A stretch of DNA of 64,000 bases from Cognatishimia sp. WU-CL00825 (GTDB lineage Bacteria; Pseudomonadota; Alphaproteobacteria; Rhodobacterales; Rhodobacteraceae), in assembly GCF_040364665.1 (NCBI RefSeq), contig NZ_BAABWX010000001.1, forward strand, positions 124,001 to 188,000, in the 5' to 3' direction. Below are positions 34,161 to 44,732 of the stretch, piece after piece. The translations under genes were made by a program, and so were the position numbers. Numbering within the stretch: position 1 is the stretch's first letter; every line of letters begins with the position of its first letter. Below the pieces are notes generated by a model that saw only the letters and a list, made by a program, of their open reading frames with translations, did not search any database and had not been told where the DNA came from.

Positions 34161-35147
34161 TCAGCGGAGTCTTAGTTTTGGCGCAGTTCCAATTGGCACT
34201 GGCCCCAAAAACATCTTTTTATCAGCCAATCTAAGGGGGATGTCGAAAGCCTGCGTATTGTCTGAAAGATGAGACACAAGATTTAGACCTTGCTCCAGCA
34301 GATCAAGCGTCAGCTGGTCATGGCGGTTGTTCTTGCGTGCAATCGCAAGCATTTCCATCCAGTTTTGCGCGCGGACCGTCAGGTTTCCTGTTGGATATCC
34401 TTGTGCATCGATCTCTAGCTCGCCCGCCAGTTTTATTTCGAATTTTCCCCAATTTGCCATGGCATTTCGGATCGATATTTTGACGGGTTGCGGACGTTGT
34501 TGTTCAAGCGCGCGTCTGTCCCATGTTTGGTCGAATTTTATTGATAGCTCTAGCAGAAGCGTATCAATGGTGGGTGCAACTCGCTGAGGATTGTCAGAAT
34601 ACCGGCGCGTAACGCCATCTGCCTGAACCGCCACAACAAGCGTGTCTGGCACGTCGTCAACTTGGCGCACGGCAACGCGCAAATCTGATAGCAAAAGATC
34701 CGTTGTGCTTTCAGATGCAATTGTAAGGCCTTTACCCACCAAATTCGCGCGTTTGATTGCGCGTTGCTGCGTTTTATCAAGCACGATGGAAGCGCGCAGA
34801 TCCTCGGCTGAGATCAGGGATTTTTGATGTGGTGTTTCAACAATCTGCTGGTTTGGCCAAAGAGCAATGACGTGGTTTGGTTGATATACGAGCGTAAATA
34901 ACTTGAACTTATCCGTTGACCAAAAGAGCCCCGAATTCTGATCGGCCAGCGAAATGCCTTCGAATGTGGTATCCAGCCGATTTGGAAATCCTCGAGTTTT
35001 TAGGCTGCCATATTCGGCAAGCCAACCAGAGTTACGGCGATCCTCGAACCACGTTTCATAGGCCGCATTTGTGTTGAAGTGCCCTATGCCCCAGTAAGAG
35101 AACCATGCACCTGCACCAAGTAGAATGACAATCAAAAGCCGTTTCAC
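34161..35147 (-). CDS. DUF2125 protein
   Basis: About 328 residues from GTG 35147, which has AAGGG 8 bp upstream and puts a membrane anchor (KRLLIVILLGAGAWFSYWG) at the very N-terminus as in relatives; ATG 35213 is an alternative that adds 22 polar residues. Then YETWFEDRRNSGWLAEYGSLKTRGFPNRLDTTF is the DUF2125 signature. The function is unknown; the protein probably faces the periplasm. Convergent with the extensin-like gene (2-bp gap). Confidence 0.82.
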   Translation of the reverse strand: MKRLLIVILLGAGAWFSYWGIGHFNTNAAYETWFEDRRNSGWLAEYGSLKTRGFPNRLDTTFEGISLADQNSGLFWSTDKFKLFTLVYQPNHVIALWPNQQIVETPHQKSLISAEDLRASIVLDKTQQRAIKRANLVGKGLTIASESTTDLLLSDLRVAVRQVDDVPDTLVVAVQADGVTRRYSDNPQRVAPTIDTLLLELSIKFDQTWDRRALEQQRPQPVKISIRNAMANWGKFEIKLAGELEIDAQGYPTGNLTVRAQNWMEMLAIARKNNRHDQLTLDLLEQGLNLVSHLSDNTQAFDIPLRLADKKMFLGPVPIGTAPKLRLR

Positions 35148-35223
35148 GATAGAGCCCTTTGCAGCTGCCTTGTTTTTGGTGTTTAACCGCGCGAAACAGA
35201 TTTCTCCAGACATGGTTTAAACA

Positions 35224-35751
35224 ATGGCACTTTGGGTATTTGGATACGGTTCTTTGCTTTGGAACCCTGGTTTTGAAATAGAAGAACAGGCTGTCGCCAC
35301 ATTGCATGGTTGGCATCGCAGTTTCTGTATGTCGTCGATACATCATCGGGGTACGGAACAAGACCCGGGATTGGTCTTGGCATTGGACGCCGCTGAAAAC
35401 GCCGCGTGCCATGGCTTGGCGCTGCGAGTTAAAGAGGGCACTGAACAATCTGCGATGGTTGAACTTCGCGCCCGCGAATTGGTGTCCTCTGCGTATTTGG
35501 AAAGAGAACTGCAAGTGATGTTGGCGGACGGCCGACAGGTGACAGCCGTGACCTATGTGATTGATCGCGACCATAACCAATACTGTAATCATCCTTTGGA
35601 AAAACAAGCGACGATCATTTCTCGTGCTGTCGGAGGGCGAGGGCCGAATACAGAATACCTCTATAATACCGCCTCTCATCTGACTGAATTGGGCATTGAG
35701 GATCCTGAATTGGATTGGCTGTCAGCGCGCGTGCGCGAATTGATGGTTTAA
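35224..35751 (+). CDS. ChaC-type gamma-glutamylcyclotransferase
   Basis: 175 residues. WVFGYGSLLWNPGFEIEEQ is the substrate-loop signature, and the catalytic glutamate lies in the acidic LVSSAYLERELQ stretch. The late PNTEYLYNTASHLTELGI is also family-like. ChaC enzymes break glutathione into 5-oxoproline and Cys-Gly in the cytosol. It is divergent from the DUF2125 gene and 87 bp before the ExbB-like gene. Confidence 0.9.
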   Translation: MALWVFGYGSLLWNPGFEIEEQAVATLHGWHRSFCMSSIHHRGTEQDPGLVLALDAAENAACHGLALRVKEGTEQSAMVELRARELVSSAYLERELQVMLADGRQVTAVTYVIDRDHNQYCNHPLEKQATIISRAVGGRGPNTEYLYNTASHLTELGIEDPELDWLSARVRELMV

Positions 35752-35838
35752 CGTTCCGCAAGTGCATTAAAACCTTGGCACCTGAGTGCCATGGAAGTAG
35801 TGTGAGCCCAGAAAATAACAGTGTCAGGAGCTGTCCAC

Positions 35839-37050
35839 ATGGACCAGCTAGACCGCGAGGCCGAGCCACATTTCTCGCACCCCGTACGCCAAATCTTGTT
35901 TATGTTGGTGGTGCTGGGTTTAACCGGTGCTTTGACCTATGTCGCAGCGCCAGCCGTGATGCCTGTGTTTCAGGCGAACCCCTATTTGAATGGGTTCATT
36001 GCGTTTGTCTTTTTGGTTGGTGTTCTTGCCTGTTTTGGGCAAGTTATTTCGCTGATTAGATGTACAAATTGGATCAAGGGGTTTGCAACCCATGCGCCAG
36101 GCCACGAGATGGTCAGCCCTCCACAGTTGCTTGTGCCTTTGGCATCGCTGCTGCGCGCGCGCGGTGCGCGCGGTCAAATCAGTGGTTCCTCTTCGCGCTC
36201 AATTCTTGATTCAGTCGCGACACGTATTGATGAAGGGCGTGAAATCACCAGATATCTGGTGAACATGCTTATCTTCTTGGGGTTGTTGGGAACATTCTAT
36301 GGCTTGGCAACAACAGTGCCCGCGGTTGTCGACACAATTCGCAGTCTGGCCCCGTCCGAAGGCGAAGGTGGCGTAGAGGTTTTCAATCGGTTGATGACCG
36401 GGCTAGAGGCCCAGCTTGGCGGTATGGGCGTTGCCTTTGCATCGTCCTTATTGGGCCTTGCGGGATCCTTGATTGTTGGACTTTTAGAGTTGTTTGCCAG
36501 CCATGGGCAAAACCGATTTTACCGTGAGCTAGAAGAATGGCTGAGTTCCATCACCCGTGTTGGCTTTAGCGCCGGCGAGGGCGACGGCAGTGTTGAGCAA
36601 AATGTTCTGGGCGAAGTCCTGGAGCATATGGCAGAACAGATGGACCAGTTGCAAACCATGTTCACCCAATCGGAAGCGGGCCGTGCACAAGTGCAAACCC
36701 AGATCGGTGATATGGTGGCTTCGGTGCGCGATTTAACCTTGCAGCTTGGCGCAGAAAGCGGGTCAAGCGCATCCTTGTCGCGCATAGCAGATGGGCAAGA
36801 GCGGCTGGTTGACACGTTGCGTTCGCAACATCATAGCGATGGTGTCGACGCAGAAAGCCGCATGCGTTTGCGATCTATTGATGTTCAAATGTTGCGTATC
36901 CTCGAAGAGATTTCGGCGGGTCGTCAAGACACTGTGGTTGAATTGCGATCTGATCTCGCGGCTCTGACCAACGCGATTTCGCGTCTTGGTGACTCTCAAA
37001 CCACCCTGCGACGACGAGACCAAAGCGCATTTAACTCTTCGGAGAACTAA
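35839..37050 (+). CDS. ExbB/TolQ/MotA-like inner-membrane protein
   Basis: 403 residues from ATG 35839 (CAGGAG upstream). Four hydrophobic spans: about 15-37, 50-75, 143-170 (LVNMLIFLGLLGTFYGLATTVPAVV) and 196-225 (GGMGVAFASSLLGLAGSLIVGLLEL), the last two being the MotA_ExbB signature. The C-terminal 150 residues are a helical, coiled-coil-like cytoplasmic tail (MAEQMDQLQTMFTQSEAGRAQVQTQ). It is followed 2 bp later by an OmpA-like partner. Together they look like a proton-driven stator pair. Confidence 0.9.
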   Translation: MDQLDREAEPHFSHPVRQILFMLVVLGLTGALTYVAAPAVMPVFQANPYLNGFIAFVFLVGVLACFGQVISLIRCTNWIKGFATHAPGHEMVSPPQLLVPLASLLRARGARGQISGSSSRSILDSVATRIDEGREITRYLVNMLIFLGLLGTFYGLATTVPAVVDTIRSLAPSEGEGGVEVFNRLMTGLEAQLGGMGVAFASSLLGLAGSLIVGLLELFASHGQNRFYRELEEWLSSITRVGFSAGEGDGSVEQNVLGEVLEHMAEQMDQLQTMFTQSEAGRAQVQTQIGDMVASVRDLTLQLGAESGSSASLSRIADGQERLVDTLRSQHHSDGVDAESRMRLRSIDVQMLRILEEISAGRQDTVVELRSDLAALTNAISRLGDSQTTLRRRDQSAFNSSEN

Positions 37051-37052
37051 GC

Positions 37053-39551
37053 ATGGCTTTGTCTCGGCGCACAGGTCAAAGATTCCAAGCATCGATTTGG
37101 CCGGGCTTTGTTGACGCCATGACCGGTTTGTTGCTGGTTCTTATGTTTGTGCTAACCATTTTTATGGTTGTGCAATTTGTGCTTCGCGAGACAATTACGG
37201 GCCAGGAAAGCAAATTAGACGCTTTGTCGTCAGAAGTCGCCGCGCTTGCCCAAGCGCTGGGATTAGAACGTCAAAAAACGTCAGATCTGGAAACACAGGT
37301 TGGCGGGTTGCGCGCAACATTGACTTCTGCGCGGGATGAGGCAAATGCGCAAGCGGCGCTTATCTCAGCTTTGACCACAGAGCGGGATTCCACGGCCAGC
37401 GCATTGACCGCAGCCCAATCAAGAATAGTCAGTTTCGAAGAGCAAGTTGCAGGGCTTTTGGCGCAACGCGCGGAGGCGCTTGGCTCGATTTCTGATTTAG
37501 AGGCAGAGCGTAATACCTTGGTGACGGCGCAAGAGGCATTAAACTTAGCGCTCGCACAGGCACGTGACGAAATAGATCTAAACACCGAAGCTGCCAGATT
37601 GGCAGCAGCCCAGCGAGACGCGCTTGATGTTTTGGTTGAAGAACTACGTCAACAGGCACAGCTTGACAGCCAGAGCAATACGGCACTGGCTGCAAAGGTC
37701 GCTGAATTAGAATCTGAGCTTTCAAATGAAGAAATCAACCGCCTGGCAGAGGCTGCAGCAGCGGATGCTTTGCGCCAGCGCCTCGAGAATTCCGATGCAG
37801 AATTGACGGCGATGACCCTTGCTTTGGAAGAGCAAAGAAAACGCGCGGAAGATACCCTGACGTTGTTGGCCGCCGCTGAGGGCGCACGGGATAATCTAGA
37901 TATTAAACTGGCAGCTGCCCTGGCTGAAACCGGCGATTTGCAAGGAAAGTTAACTGCCGCGCTGTTGGATTTGCAATTGTCAGATCAAAATACCGAACGC
38001 ACTGTTGCCGAACTTGCCACGGTTCTTGCGGCATTGGGTACCGCACAATCTGATCGCATTCAAAGAGAAGGGGAACTTGCAAGTCTGCGTTCCCAATTGA
38101 CGGCCGCGCTGCTGCAAGCGGATCAATCAAATGTGACAATCGCAGATTTGGAAGTGAAATTGGCAGACTCGCAAGCGCGTCTTGAGACAATTCAAACAAC
38201 TGCAGAAGTGACCAAGTCGGACTTGCAAACCGGACTTGCTACACTGGAAGAGAAACTGCAAGCCTCACTGCAGTCTCAACTTTTGGCGCAAACACAGCTC
38301 TCGTCGTCCGAAGAGAAGAACATCGGGTTGCAAGCACAGCTGTCCACGCTTGAAGACCAACTTGCAGCGGCACTATTGGCCAAACAGTCCGCAGAGGACG
38401 CCCTGAATGCGATAGACACCGAAACGTTAAACGCCAATCTAGAAGCTGCGCTGGCGGCAAAATTCGCGGCTGAGTCGGATCAAAAACTGGCCTCAGACAA
38501 CATTGCGCAACTCGAGGCCCAACTTACCGCTGCATTGGCCGAAAGGCTTGCTGCACAGCAACAAAACGCTGAGGTCACAGCCGAACTTGAAGATTTGCAA
38601 ACTGAATTGGCCATAGCTTTGGCCTCGCGCGTTGCGGCTGAAAATAATATTGACGACACAGAAGCCGTCCAGCGCCAACTTGCAGCGGCACTGGCAGCTA
38701 AAGCCAAGGCCGAACTGGATGCTGCCAACCGCCTTAGCGAGGCCGAAGAGCGTGCTCAGTTGTTGGCAGTCGCGAACCAGGCTTTGCAGGACGCCCGATC
38801 TGAAGCCTCTCAAGGCGAAAAACAAACTGCGTTGCTCAATCAACAAGTCGCAGCTTTGCGCCAGCAGTTGGGCGAATTGCAAAGCTTGCTAGATGACAGC
38901 AAGGCGCGTGACGCCGCAGCGCAGGTGCAATTGCAGTCTTTGGGGTCCGATCTAAATGCTGCCCTCGCCAGAGCAGCGGCAGAAGAGCGAAAGCGGCGTC
39001 AACTTGAAGAAGTCGAACGCAAGCGCTTGCAGGCAGAAACAGAAAGACTTGCATTGGAAGCAGCTGCTCTGGCGAGCGAAGCGAAGGATTTAGAGCGGTA
39101 TCGGTCAGAGTTCTTTGGCCGCATGCGCGAACTGCTAGGCACGCGCGAAGGTGTGCGCGTGGTCGGGGACCGCTTTGTGTTTTCCTCAGAGGTTTTGTTT
39201 CCGTCAGGAACGGCCACACTAAGCGAAGCGGGCCGGGAACAAATTGCGGGGATCGCAGATCTATTGTTAGACGTCGCGCAGGATATTCCACCTGAAATCA
39301 ACTGGGTGCTGCAGGTGGACGGGCACACAGATAACATTCCGATCATCAATGGGGCGCTTTTTTCCGACAACTGGGAACTCAGCCAGGCTCGTGCTCTGTC
39401 GGTCGTCCGGTTCATGGCAAATGAACTTGGTTTGCCGCCGCGCCGCCTGTCTGCAAACGGCTTTGGTGAATACCAACCCATTGATCCGGCCGATACCCGT
39501 GAAGCGCGGGCAAAGAACCGCAGGATCGAGCTGAAGTTTACAGAAAAATAG
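37053..39551 (+). CDS. Long coiled-coil protein with OmpA-like C-terminus (MotB-like partner)
   Basis: 832 residues. One membrane span at about 17-42 (FVDAMTGLLLVLMFVLTIFMVVQFV) carries Asp21 at the position of the ion-binding Asp of MotB and ExbD. Residues of about 50-690 are an Ala/Gln/Glu/Leu-rich coiled coil with many imperfect repeats of the type LEAQLTAALAE. Residues of about 715-832 form an OmpA-like peptidoglycan-binding domain (VDGHTDNIPI, SQARALSVVRFM, ANGFGEYQPI, RRIEL). It is operonic with the ExbB-like gene. The very long arm would let it span the periplasm. Confidence 0.9.
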   Translation: MALSRRTGQRFQASIWPGFVDAMTGLLLVLMFVLTIFMVVQFVLRETITGQESKLDALSSEVAALAQALGLERQKTSDLETQVGGLRATLTSARDEANAQAALISALTTERDSTASALTAAQSRIVSFEEQVAGLLAQRAEALGSISDLEAERNTLVTAQEALNLALAQARDEIDLNTEAARLAAAQRDALDVLVEELRQQAQLDSQSNTALAAKVAELESELSNEEINRLAEAAAADALRQRLENSDAELTAMTLALEEQRKRAEDTLTLLAAAEGARDNLDIKLAAALAETGDLQGKLTAALLDLQLSDQNTERTVAELATVLAALGTAQSDRIQREGELASLRSQLTAALLQADQSNVTIADLEVKLADSQARLETIQTTAEVTKSDLQTGLATLEEKLQASLQSQLLAQTQLSSSEEKNIGLQAQLSTLEDQLAAALLAKQSAEDALNAIDTETLNANLEAALAAKFAAESDQKLASDNIAQLEAQLTAALAERLAAQQQNAEVTAELEDLQTELAIALASRVAAENNIDDTEAVQRQLAAALAAKAKAELDAANRLSEAEERAQLLAVANQALQDARSEASQGEKQTALLNQQVAALRQQLGELQSLLDDSKARDAAAQVQLQSLGSDLNAALARAAAEERKRRQLEEVERKRLQAETERLALEAAALASEAKDLERYRSEFFGRMRELLGTREGVRVVGDRFVFSSEVLFPSGTATLSEAGREQIAGIADLLLDVAQDIPPEINWVLQVDGHTDNIPIINGALFSDNWELSQARALSVVRFMANELGLPPRRLSANGFGEYQPIDPADTREARAKNRRIELKFTEK

Positions 39552-40511
39552 TCAGTTTACCTGAAACTCAAACACCTGATAGCCCAATATCTCTGAACCG
39601 CGCTGCATGGTTGAGGTCGCAATATAGGGCCCTGCGGACCATCCCCCCGCTGGGCGCCGTTTGCCCCAGGCATAAAAGAACTGCGCGCGATTGCGATCAG
39701 CGGTCACAATATCTGTAAATGTTTCTCCGTCGGGATATTGCAGCGAAAACCGAATTTGATCGTTGGGGTTCAACCCAAAGCCAAAAGACCAAACAACAAG
39801 CGCGGGACTGTTGGTCGGCCATTCCGTCGACCTGTTCTGATCCGCTTTAAGATCGGCATATGCAGGCACCTTGTCGTCGATCGCGGTCGCAATCAAGCCG
39901 CCACCGACATATGCAATCGGATCGGTCCACAGGTCTTGGGATTGCGCACCGCAACTTTGGCTTTCAGTGGGATCAAATGGGTCAACTACATTCCCATCTT
40001 TTCGAAGTGACAAATGAAGATGTGGAAAGACAGTATTGCCACTGGCCCCGATTTCACCAAGCTTTTGCCCGGCGTCAACTAGAGCGCCAAGAGAGACGGA
40101 AACGCTGTTTTGCTTAAGGTGGCAATATTGCGTTTCCCAACCGTCGCCATGGTCCAACACAACGCCGTTGCCGCATTCCCGCCCGGCAATACCGCTTTGG
40201 TCAATGTCAAAAAAATTGTGGTCAGGCATATCATTACGCAGCCCAACAACGACGCCAGGCAAAGCCGCCAAAACATTGACAGCGCGATCGAGGTCCTTGT
40301 GGCTAAACAGGGCAAAATCGGTGCCCTTATGCCCATCATAGCTGAGGTTTTTGCACGCAAAATCCGAAATGCCTTGGGTCGGGTCGATATCTACATAGTT
40401 CTGGATGTAGCAATCAGAACCAAGAGTGCAATCGACCGGAAAGCCGAGTGAAACGTCGCTCGCAGCCGGAGAGGCTGCGAGCGCAAATACGCTAACGAAA
40501 GAGGCGCGCAT
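39552..40511 (-). CDS. M23-family metallopeptidase
   Basis: 319 residues with a short N-terminal signal (MRASFVSVFALAASPAAS). LytM zinc motifs are seen as HKGTDFA (His61, Asp65) and HLHLS (His164, His166), and His131 in QYCHLKQ is likely catalytic. Six or more cysteines suggest disulphides in the periplasm. The C-terminal 100 residues form an extra beta domain of unknown role. It converges on the OmpA-like gene, with no gap, and follows clpA on its strand. It probably cuts peptidoglycan cross-links. Confidence 0.9.
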   Translation of the reverse strand: MRASFVSVFALAASPAASDVSLGFPVDCTLGSDCYIQNYVDIDPTQGISDFACKNLSYDGHKGTDFALFSHKDLDRAVNVLAALPGVVVGLRNDMPDHNFFDIDQSGIAGRECGNGVVLDHGDGWETQYCHLKQNSVSVSLGALVDAGQKLGEIGASGNTVFPHLHLSLRKDGNVVDPFDPTESQSCGAQSQDLWTDPIAYVGGGLIATAIDDKVPAYADLKADQNRSTEWPTNSPALVVWSFGFGLNPNDQIRFSLQYPDGETFTDIVTADRNRAQFFYAWGKRRPAGGWSAGPYIATSTMQRGSEILGYQVFEFQVN

Positions 40512-40514
40512 TTA

Positions 40515-42839
40515 TCAGTCCGCGGTCAACAGTGGTGGCTTGTCGCCGGTTATACGGGGATTATCTGGGCCATTAAATTGGAGTTTAAGCGACCCATCTT
40601 TCATGGAAACGATAACAAGTCCGCCCTTGGCGAGTTTGCCAAAAAGCAGTTCCTCGGCCAGCGGCTTTTTGATGTACTCTTGAATGACACGGCCCAATGG
40701 TCGCGCGCCCATACGATCATCATATCCTTTGTCTGCAAGCCATGCCGCAGCAGGGCGTGACAATTCGATATGCACATTGCGATCCAAAAGCTGCGCTTCA
40801 AGTTGCAGCACAAATTTTTCAACCACTTGCAGGATGACTTCTTTGCCAAGCGGAGCAAACGAAATGACCGCATCCAAACGGTTACGGAATTCGGGCGTAA
40901 ATGTCCGTTCGATGGCGGCGGTGTCTTCGCCCTCGCGACGATCTCGGCCAAAGCCGATGGCTGATTTGGCCTGTTCCATGGCACCCGCATTGCTGGTCAT
41001 GATCAATATCACATTGCGGAAATCGACGGTGCGCCCGTTGTGATCTGTCAACGAACCGTGATCCATGACCTGCAGCAGGATATTGTAGACGTCTGGGTGG
41101 GCTTTTTCCATTTCGTCCAAGAGCAAGACGCAATGTGGGTGCTGATCCACACCGTCCGTCAATTGGCCACCCTGATCAAAGCCAACATAGCCCGGAGGCG
41201 CACCGATCAGGCGAGAGACCGCATGTTTCTCCATGTATTCAGACATATCAAACCGCAGCAATTCGACACCCAAAGTGCTTGCGAGTTGCTTGGCAACTTC
41301 GGTTTTTCCGACACCGGTTGGTCCAGCGAACAAATAGTTCCCAATGGGTTTTTCGGGTTCGCGCAGGCCTGCGCGCGCCAGTTTGATGGCGCTTGATAAC
41401 GCTTCGATGGCCTTGTCTTGCCCAAATACCACGCGCTTGAGTGTTTTTTCCAAGTCTTTGAGAACTTCGGCATCGTTCTTAGAAACATTCTTTGGGGGAA
41501 TGCGGGCAATCTTGGCCACAACCGCTTCGATTTCTTTTGTGCCAATCGTTTTACGGCGCTTGGATGCCGCCACCAAATGCTGGGCGGCACCGGCTTCGTC
41601 GATCACATCAATCGCCTTGTCGGGCAATTTTCGGTCATTGATATAGCGCGCCGAAAGTTCGACGGCTGTTTTGATAGCATCAGCTGTGTATTTAACGCTG
41701 TGGTGCTCTTCAAAATATTCCTTCAAACCTTTCAGGATCTTGATGGTATCTGGCACTGATGGCTCGTTCACATCGATTTTTTGAAAGCGTCTTGAAAGCG
41801 CGCGGTCTTTTTCAAAATGCTGACGGAACTCTTTATAAGTTGTTGATCCCATGGTCCGCAATTTGCCGCCTTGAAGGGCAGGTTTCAGCAGGTTAGACGC
41901 ATCCATTGCGCCGCCAGAGGTGGCCCCAGCGCCAATCACGGTGTGAATTTCGTCGATGAACAACACTCCATCCGGGTGGTCTTCAAGCTCTTTCACCACG
42001 GCTTTCAGCCGCTCTTCAAAATCGCCGCGATAGCGCGTGCCGGCCAAAAGCGCGCCCATGTCGAGGGAGAAAATGGTTGTTTCAGATAAGACCTCTGGGG
42101 TTTCGCCGTTCACGATGCGGTGGGCAAGGCCCTCGGCAATAGCGGTTTTGCCAACCCCAGGATCCCCAACCAAAAGCGGGTTGTTTTTGCGACGACGGCA
42201 AAGCACTTGAATACAGCGTTCCACCTCATGATCTCGGCCAATCAGCGGATCAACGTCCCCGGCGCGGGCCTTGGTGTTCAGATCAACGCAATACTTTGAA
42301 AGCGCGCTTTCCTTTTTTTCGTCCTGAGGGCCGCTAGTCGCTGCGGCTTCTTCTTCATCATCGCTGCCAGAAACCGGTCGGCTTTCCCCAAAGGCTTCGT
42401 CTTTAGCAACGCCATGGGCAATATAGTTCACCGCGTCATACCGGGTCATATCTTGTTCTTGAAGGAAATAGGCGGCATTGCTTTCGCGTTCCGCAAATAT
42501 CGCCACCAAGACATTGGCCCCAGTTACTTCAGAGCGGCCAGAGGATTGCACGTGAATAGCGGCGCGCTGGATGACCCGTTGAAACGCAGCAGTGGGCACG
42601 GCTTCGCTGCCCTCGATGTCTGTGACGAGGTTGGCTAGATCTTCTTCGATAAATTCATTTAGTGTCTGGCGCAGCTCTTCGGTGTCCACGCTGCAGGCTT
42701 GCAGAACGCGCAATGCGTCTGGCTCTTCCAGAAGTGACAGAAGAAGATGCTCTAGGGTTGCAAATTCATGACGCCGCGCATTCGCCTGCGCCAACGCCGC
42801 GTGGATGGCTTGTTCTAGTGTTGTCGAGAATGAAGGCAC
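40515..42839 (-). CDS. clpA: ATP-dependent Clp protease ATP-binding subunit ClpA
   Basis: 774 residues. The N-domain opens [20 protein letters not shown]; the two AAA+ modules have Walker A GDPGVGKT and GPTGVGKT, and [21 protein letters not shown] and [13 protein letters not shown] are typical. It unfolds substrates for ClpP. The GTG start at 42839 has GGAAGGAG upstream. The clpS gene usually found before clpA is not seen in the 289 bp upstream (42840-43128), where only promoter-like AT-rich DNA remains. Confidence 0.96.
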   Translation of the reverse strand: MPSFSTTLEQAIHAALAQANARRHEFATLEHLLLSLLEEPDALRVLQACSVDTEELRQTLNEFIEEDLANLVTDIEGSEAVPTAAFQRVIQRAAIHVQSSGRSEVTGANVLVAIFAERESNAAYFLQEQDMTRYDAVNYIAHGVAKDEAFGESRPVSGSDDEEEAAATSGPQDEKKESALSKYCVDLNTKARAGDVDPLIGRDHEVERCIQVLCRRRKNNPLLVGDPGVGKTAIAEGLAHRIVNGETPEVLSETTIFSLDMGALLAGTRYRGDFEERLKAVVKELEDHPDGVLFIDEIHTVIGAGATSGGAMDASNLLKPALQGGKLRTMGSTTYKEFRQHFEKDRALSRRFQKIDVNEPSVPDTIKILKGLKEYFEEHHSVKYTADAIKTAVELSARYINDRKLPDKAIDVIDEAGAAQHLVAASKRRKTIGTKEIEAVVAKIARIPPKNVSKNDAEVLKDLEKTLKRVVFGQDKAIEALSSAIKLARAGLREPEKPIGNYLFAGPTGVGKTEVAKQLASTLGVELLRFDMSEYMEKHAVSRLIGAPPGYVGFDQGGQLTDGVDQHPHCVLLLDEMEKAHPDVYNILLQVMDHGSLTDHNGRTVDFRNVILIMTSNAGAMEQAKSAIGFGRDRREGEDTAAIERTFTPEFRNRLDAVISFAPLGKEVILQVVEKFVLQLEAQLLDRNVHIELSRPAAAWLADKGYDDRMGARPLGRVIQEYIKKPLAEELLFGKLAKGGLVIVSMKDGSLKLQFNGPDNPRITGDKPPLLTAD

Positions 42840-43128
42840 TGCTCAAACTCCTTCCGTCTGCGGTAACTTTGGGAACGTCCCGCACTCACCTTGGCCTGAT
42901 AGTATTAAAGTTTGGTCGATCTGCCGCCAGCTTCAAGGCTTTTCTTGTATTTTTCGCTCACATTTATCGTCAAACATGTGACTTTTGCTTCAAAAGGCGT
43001 GATGACCCGTCGGATTTGAGCATATTTTAAGCAAGCGTCGGCTCGAGAGCAGAGACACCAAATAGTCTGTAATCAAACCTGCCAGAAGGAGAGACGAAAG
43101 GCAATAAGCTCTGTTTATCATTGGGAAA

Positions 43129-43896
43129 TTAGAAATTGTCCTTACGTTTTCGAACCTCCGTAAACACGTCAGGGGCAGGGGCGTTTGCAAGTCCAACTGC
43201 GTTGCGTACACCGGCGGTGTCACACCGCAAGAACGGGTTTGTTGCCAATTCCAACGATAATTCAGAAGGAACTGTTGGTTTGTTTTGCGCTCGGGCCTGT
43301 TCGATCCACGAAATACGCGCTTTGAGAGCAGCGTTGTCTGGATCAACTGTTATCGCAAATCGGGCATTGGATTCTGTGTATTCGTGCCCAGAGTAAACGA
43401 TTGTTGTTTCTGGTAGCTGCGCTAATTTGCTTAAACTGCTGAACATTTGTTCCGGCGAGCCTTCAAAAAGCCGACCACATCCTAAGGCCATCAAGCTATC
43501 GGCTGTAAAAATGGCGTTCAGGCTGGGAGCGAAAAAGGCGACATGGCCGATTGTATGCCCTGAAACATCAATCGTCTGGAATTCATGCCCGGCGAATGAA
43601 AAGAGCTGCCCATCAGAAAGCGCAAGGTCAAGTGGCGGCAGGCGATGCGCATCTGCTTTGGCCCCAAATACTTGGGGCTTATACTTTTGTCTCAGCGCTT
43701 CGGTGCCATCGACGTGGTCCCAATGGTGATGGGTCAAAAGAATATGGGTTAATGTCCAGCCGCGTGTATCCAATTCAGATATGATGGCCTCCGCGTCTGG
43801 TGCGTCGACCAGTGCGGTTTGTTGCGTATCAGGGTCGTGAAGCAAAAACGCGTAGTTGTCAGAAAGGCAAGGCACGGTGACAATTTCGATGGGCAT
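43129..43896 (-). CDS. gloB: Hydroxyacylglutathione hydrolase (glyoxalase II)
   Basis: 255 residues from ATG 43896 (MPIEIVTVPCLSDNYAFLLHD), the normal start; the frame is open upstream to 43947 but reads poorly there. The metallo-beta-lactamase motif is THHHWDH (His56, His58, Asp60, His61), and SGHTIGHVAFF and SGHEYTESNARFA hold the remaining ligands. It hydrolyses S-lactoylglutathione to lactate and glutathione. It is divergent from the methyltransferase gene. Confidence 0.94.
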   Translation of the reverse strand: MPIEIVTVPCLSDNYAFLLHDPDTQQTALVDAPDAEAIISELDTRGWTLTHILLTHHHWDHVDGTEALRQKYKPQVFGAKADAHRLPPLDLALSDGQLFSFAGHEFQTIDVSGHTIGHVAFFAPSLNAIFTADSLMALGCGRLFEGSPEQMFSSLSKLAQLPETTIVYSGHEYTESNARFAITVDPDNAALKARISWIEQARAQNKPTVPSELSLELATNPFLRCDTAGVRNAVGLANAPAPDVFTEVRKRKDNF

Positions 43897-43994
43897 CGCA
43901 AATCCTTTTTTCATAGCTTTGGTCTTCCGAGGTTCAATCTTGATCAAAACACATTATGTTGGTCGAAGAATTGCCGATTTCTTGGGCGGGCTCA

Positions 43995-44732
43995 ATGCAT
44001 CTTGATGTTAAAGATCTGAGGAACTTTTATTATCGCAGCGCGCTGGGGCGAGCGGCGCAAAAAGCTGTGCGCGACGAGACCTTGCAGCTATGGCCTGATG
44101 CAACGGGGCAAACTATGGTTGGATTTGGGTTTTCCGTACCTTTGCTGCGCCCCTATCTGCCAACGGCACGCAAGGTTGTGGGCCTCATGCCAGCACCGCA
44201 AGGCGTGATGCCGTGGCCAGCGGGCATGCCAAACGTCTCGGTGTTGTGCGAAGAGACGCTTTGGCCACTAGAGACGGGTCGCGTAGATCGCTTGATCATG
44301 ATGCATGGTTTGGAAAACAGTGAGCGCCCTACAGATTTGCTAGATGAAGCCTTTCGGGTTTTGGGGCCAGGTGGGCGGGCTTTGTTTATTGTGCCACATC
44401 GTGCAGGTCTTTGGTCACGTTCTGATGCAACGCCCTTTGGCTACGGTCGACCTTATTCGACAGGCCAACTTGAAGCACAATTGCGGCGCCATGGCTTTAT
44501 GCCCGAACGTCATCGAACAACATTGTTTCAGCCACCAAGCCACAAAAGGTTCTGGCGCAAGACCGGGCAATTTTGGGAAAGCACTGGCCGCGCGATGTCG
44601 CCGGTCGTTTCCGGAGGTGTGTTGATGGTTGAAGCGAGCAAACGGGTTTATGCGCCAAACCGTGGGTTACGCCAGACAGTGCGAAAGCCATTGGAAATCT
44701 TGGCACCAAAACCGGAAGTCGCCCCGATTTAG
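43995..44732 (+). CDS. Class I SAM-dependent methyltransferase
   Basis: About 245 residues from ATG 43995 ([22 protein letters not shown]), matching relatives; ATG 43956 adds 13 residues. The binding fold is partial: [13 protein letters not shown] is the glycine-rich loop and [17 protein letters not shown] is motif post-I/II as in UbiE/YcgJ-type enzymes. The substrate is unknown. It is paired divergently with gloB, an arrangement I recall as recurrent in this order. Confidence 0.85.
   Translation: MHLDVKDLRNFYYRSALGRAAQKAVRDETLQLWPDATGQTMVGFGFSVPLLRPYLPTARKVVGLMPAPQGVMPWPAGMPNVSVLCEETLWPLETGRVDRLIMMHGLENSERPTDLLDEAFRVLGPGGRALFIVPHRAGLWSRSDATPFGYGRPYSTGQLEAQLRRHGFMPERHRTTLFQPPSHKRFWRKTGQFWESTGRAMSPVVSGGVLMVEASKRVYAPNRGLRQTVRKPLEILAPKPEVAPI

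Noticed and set aside
35839..39551. A complete Zorya defence system
   Set aside because: No zorC, zorD or zorE-like helicase or nuclease gene is nearby; the neighbours are a ChaC-like gene, an M23 peptidase and clpA. In Zorya the long tail belongs to ZorA, but here it is on the OmpA-like partner.
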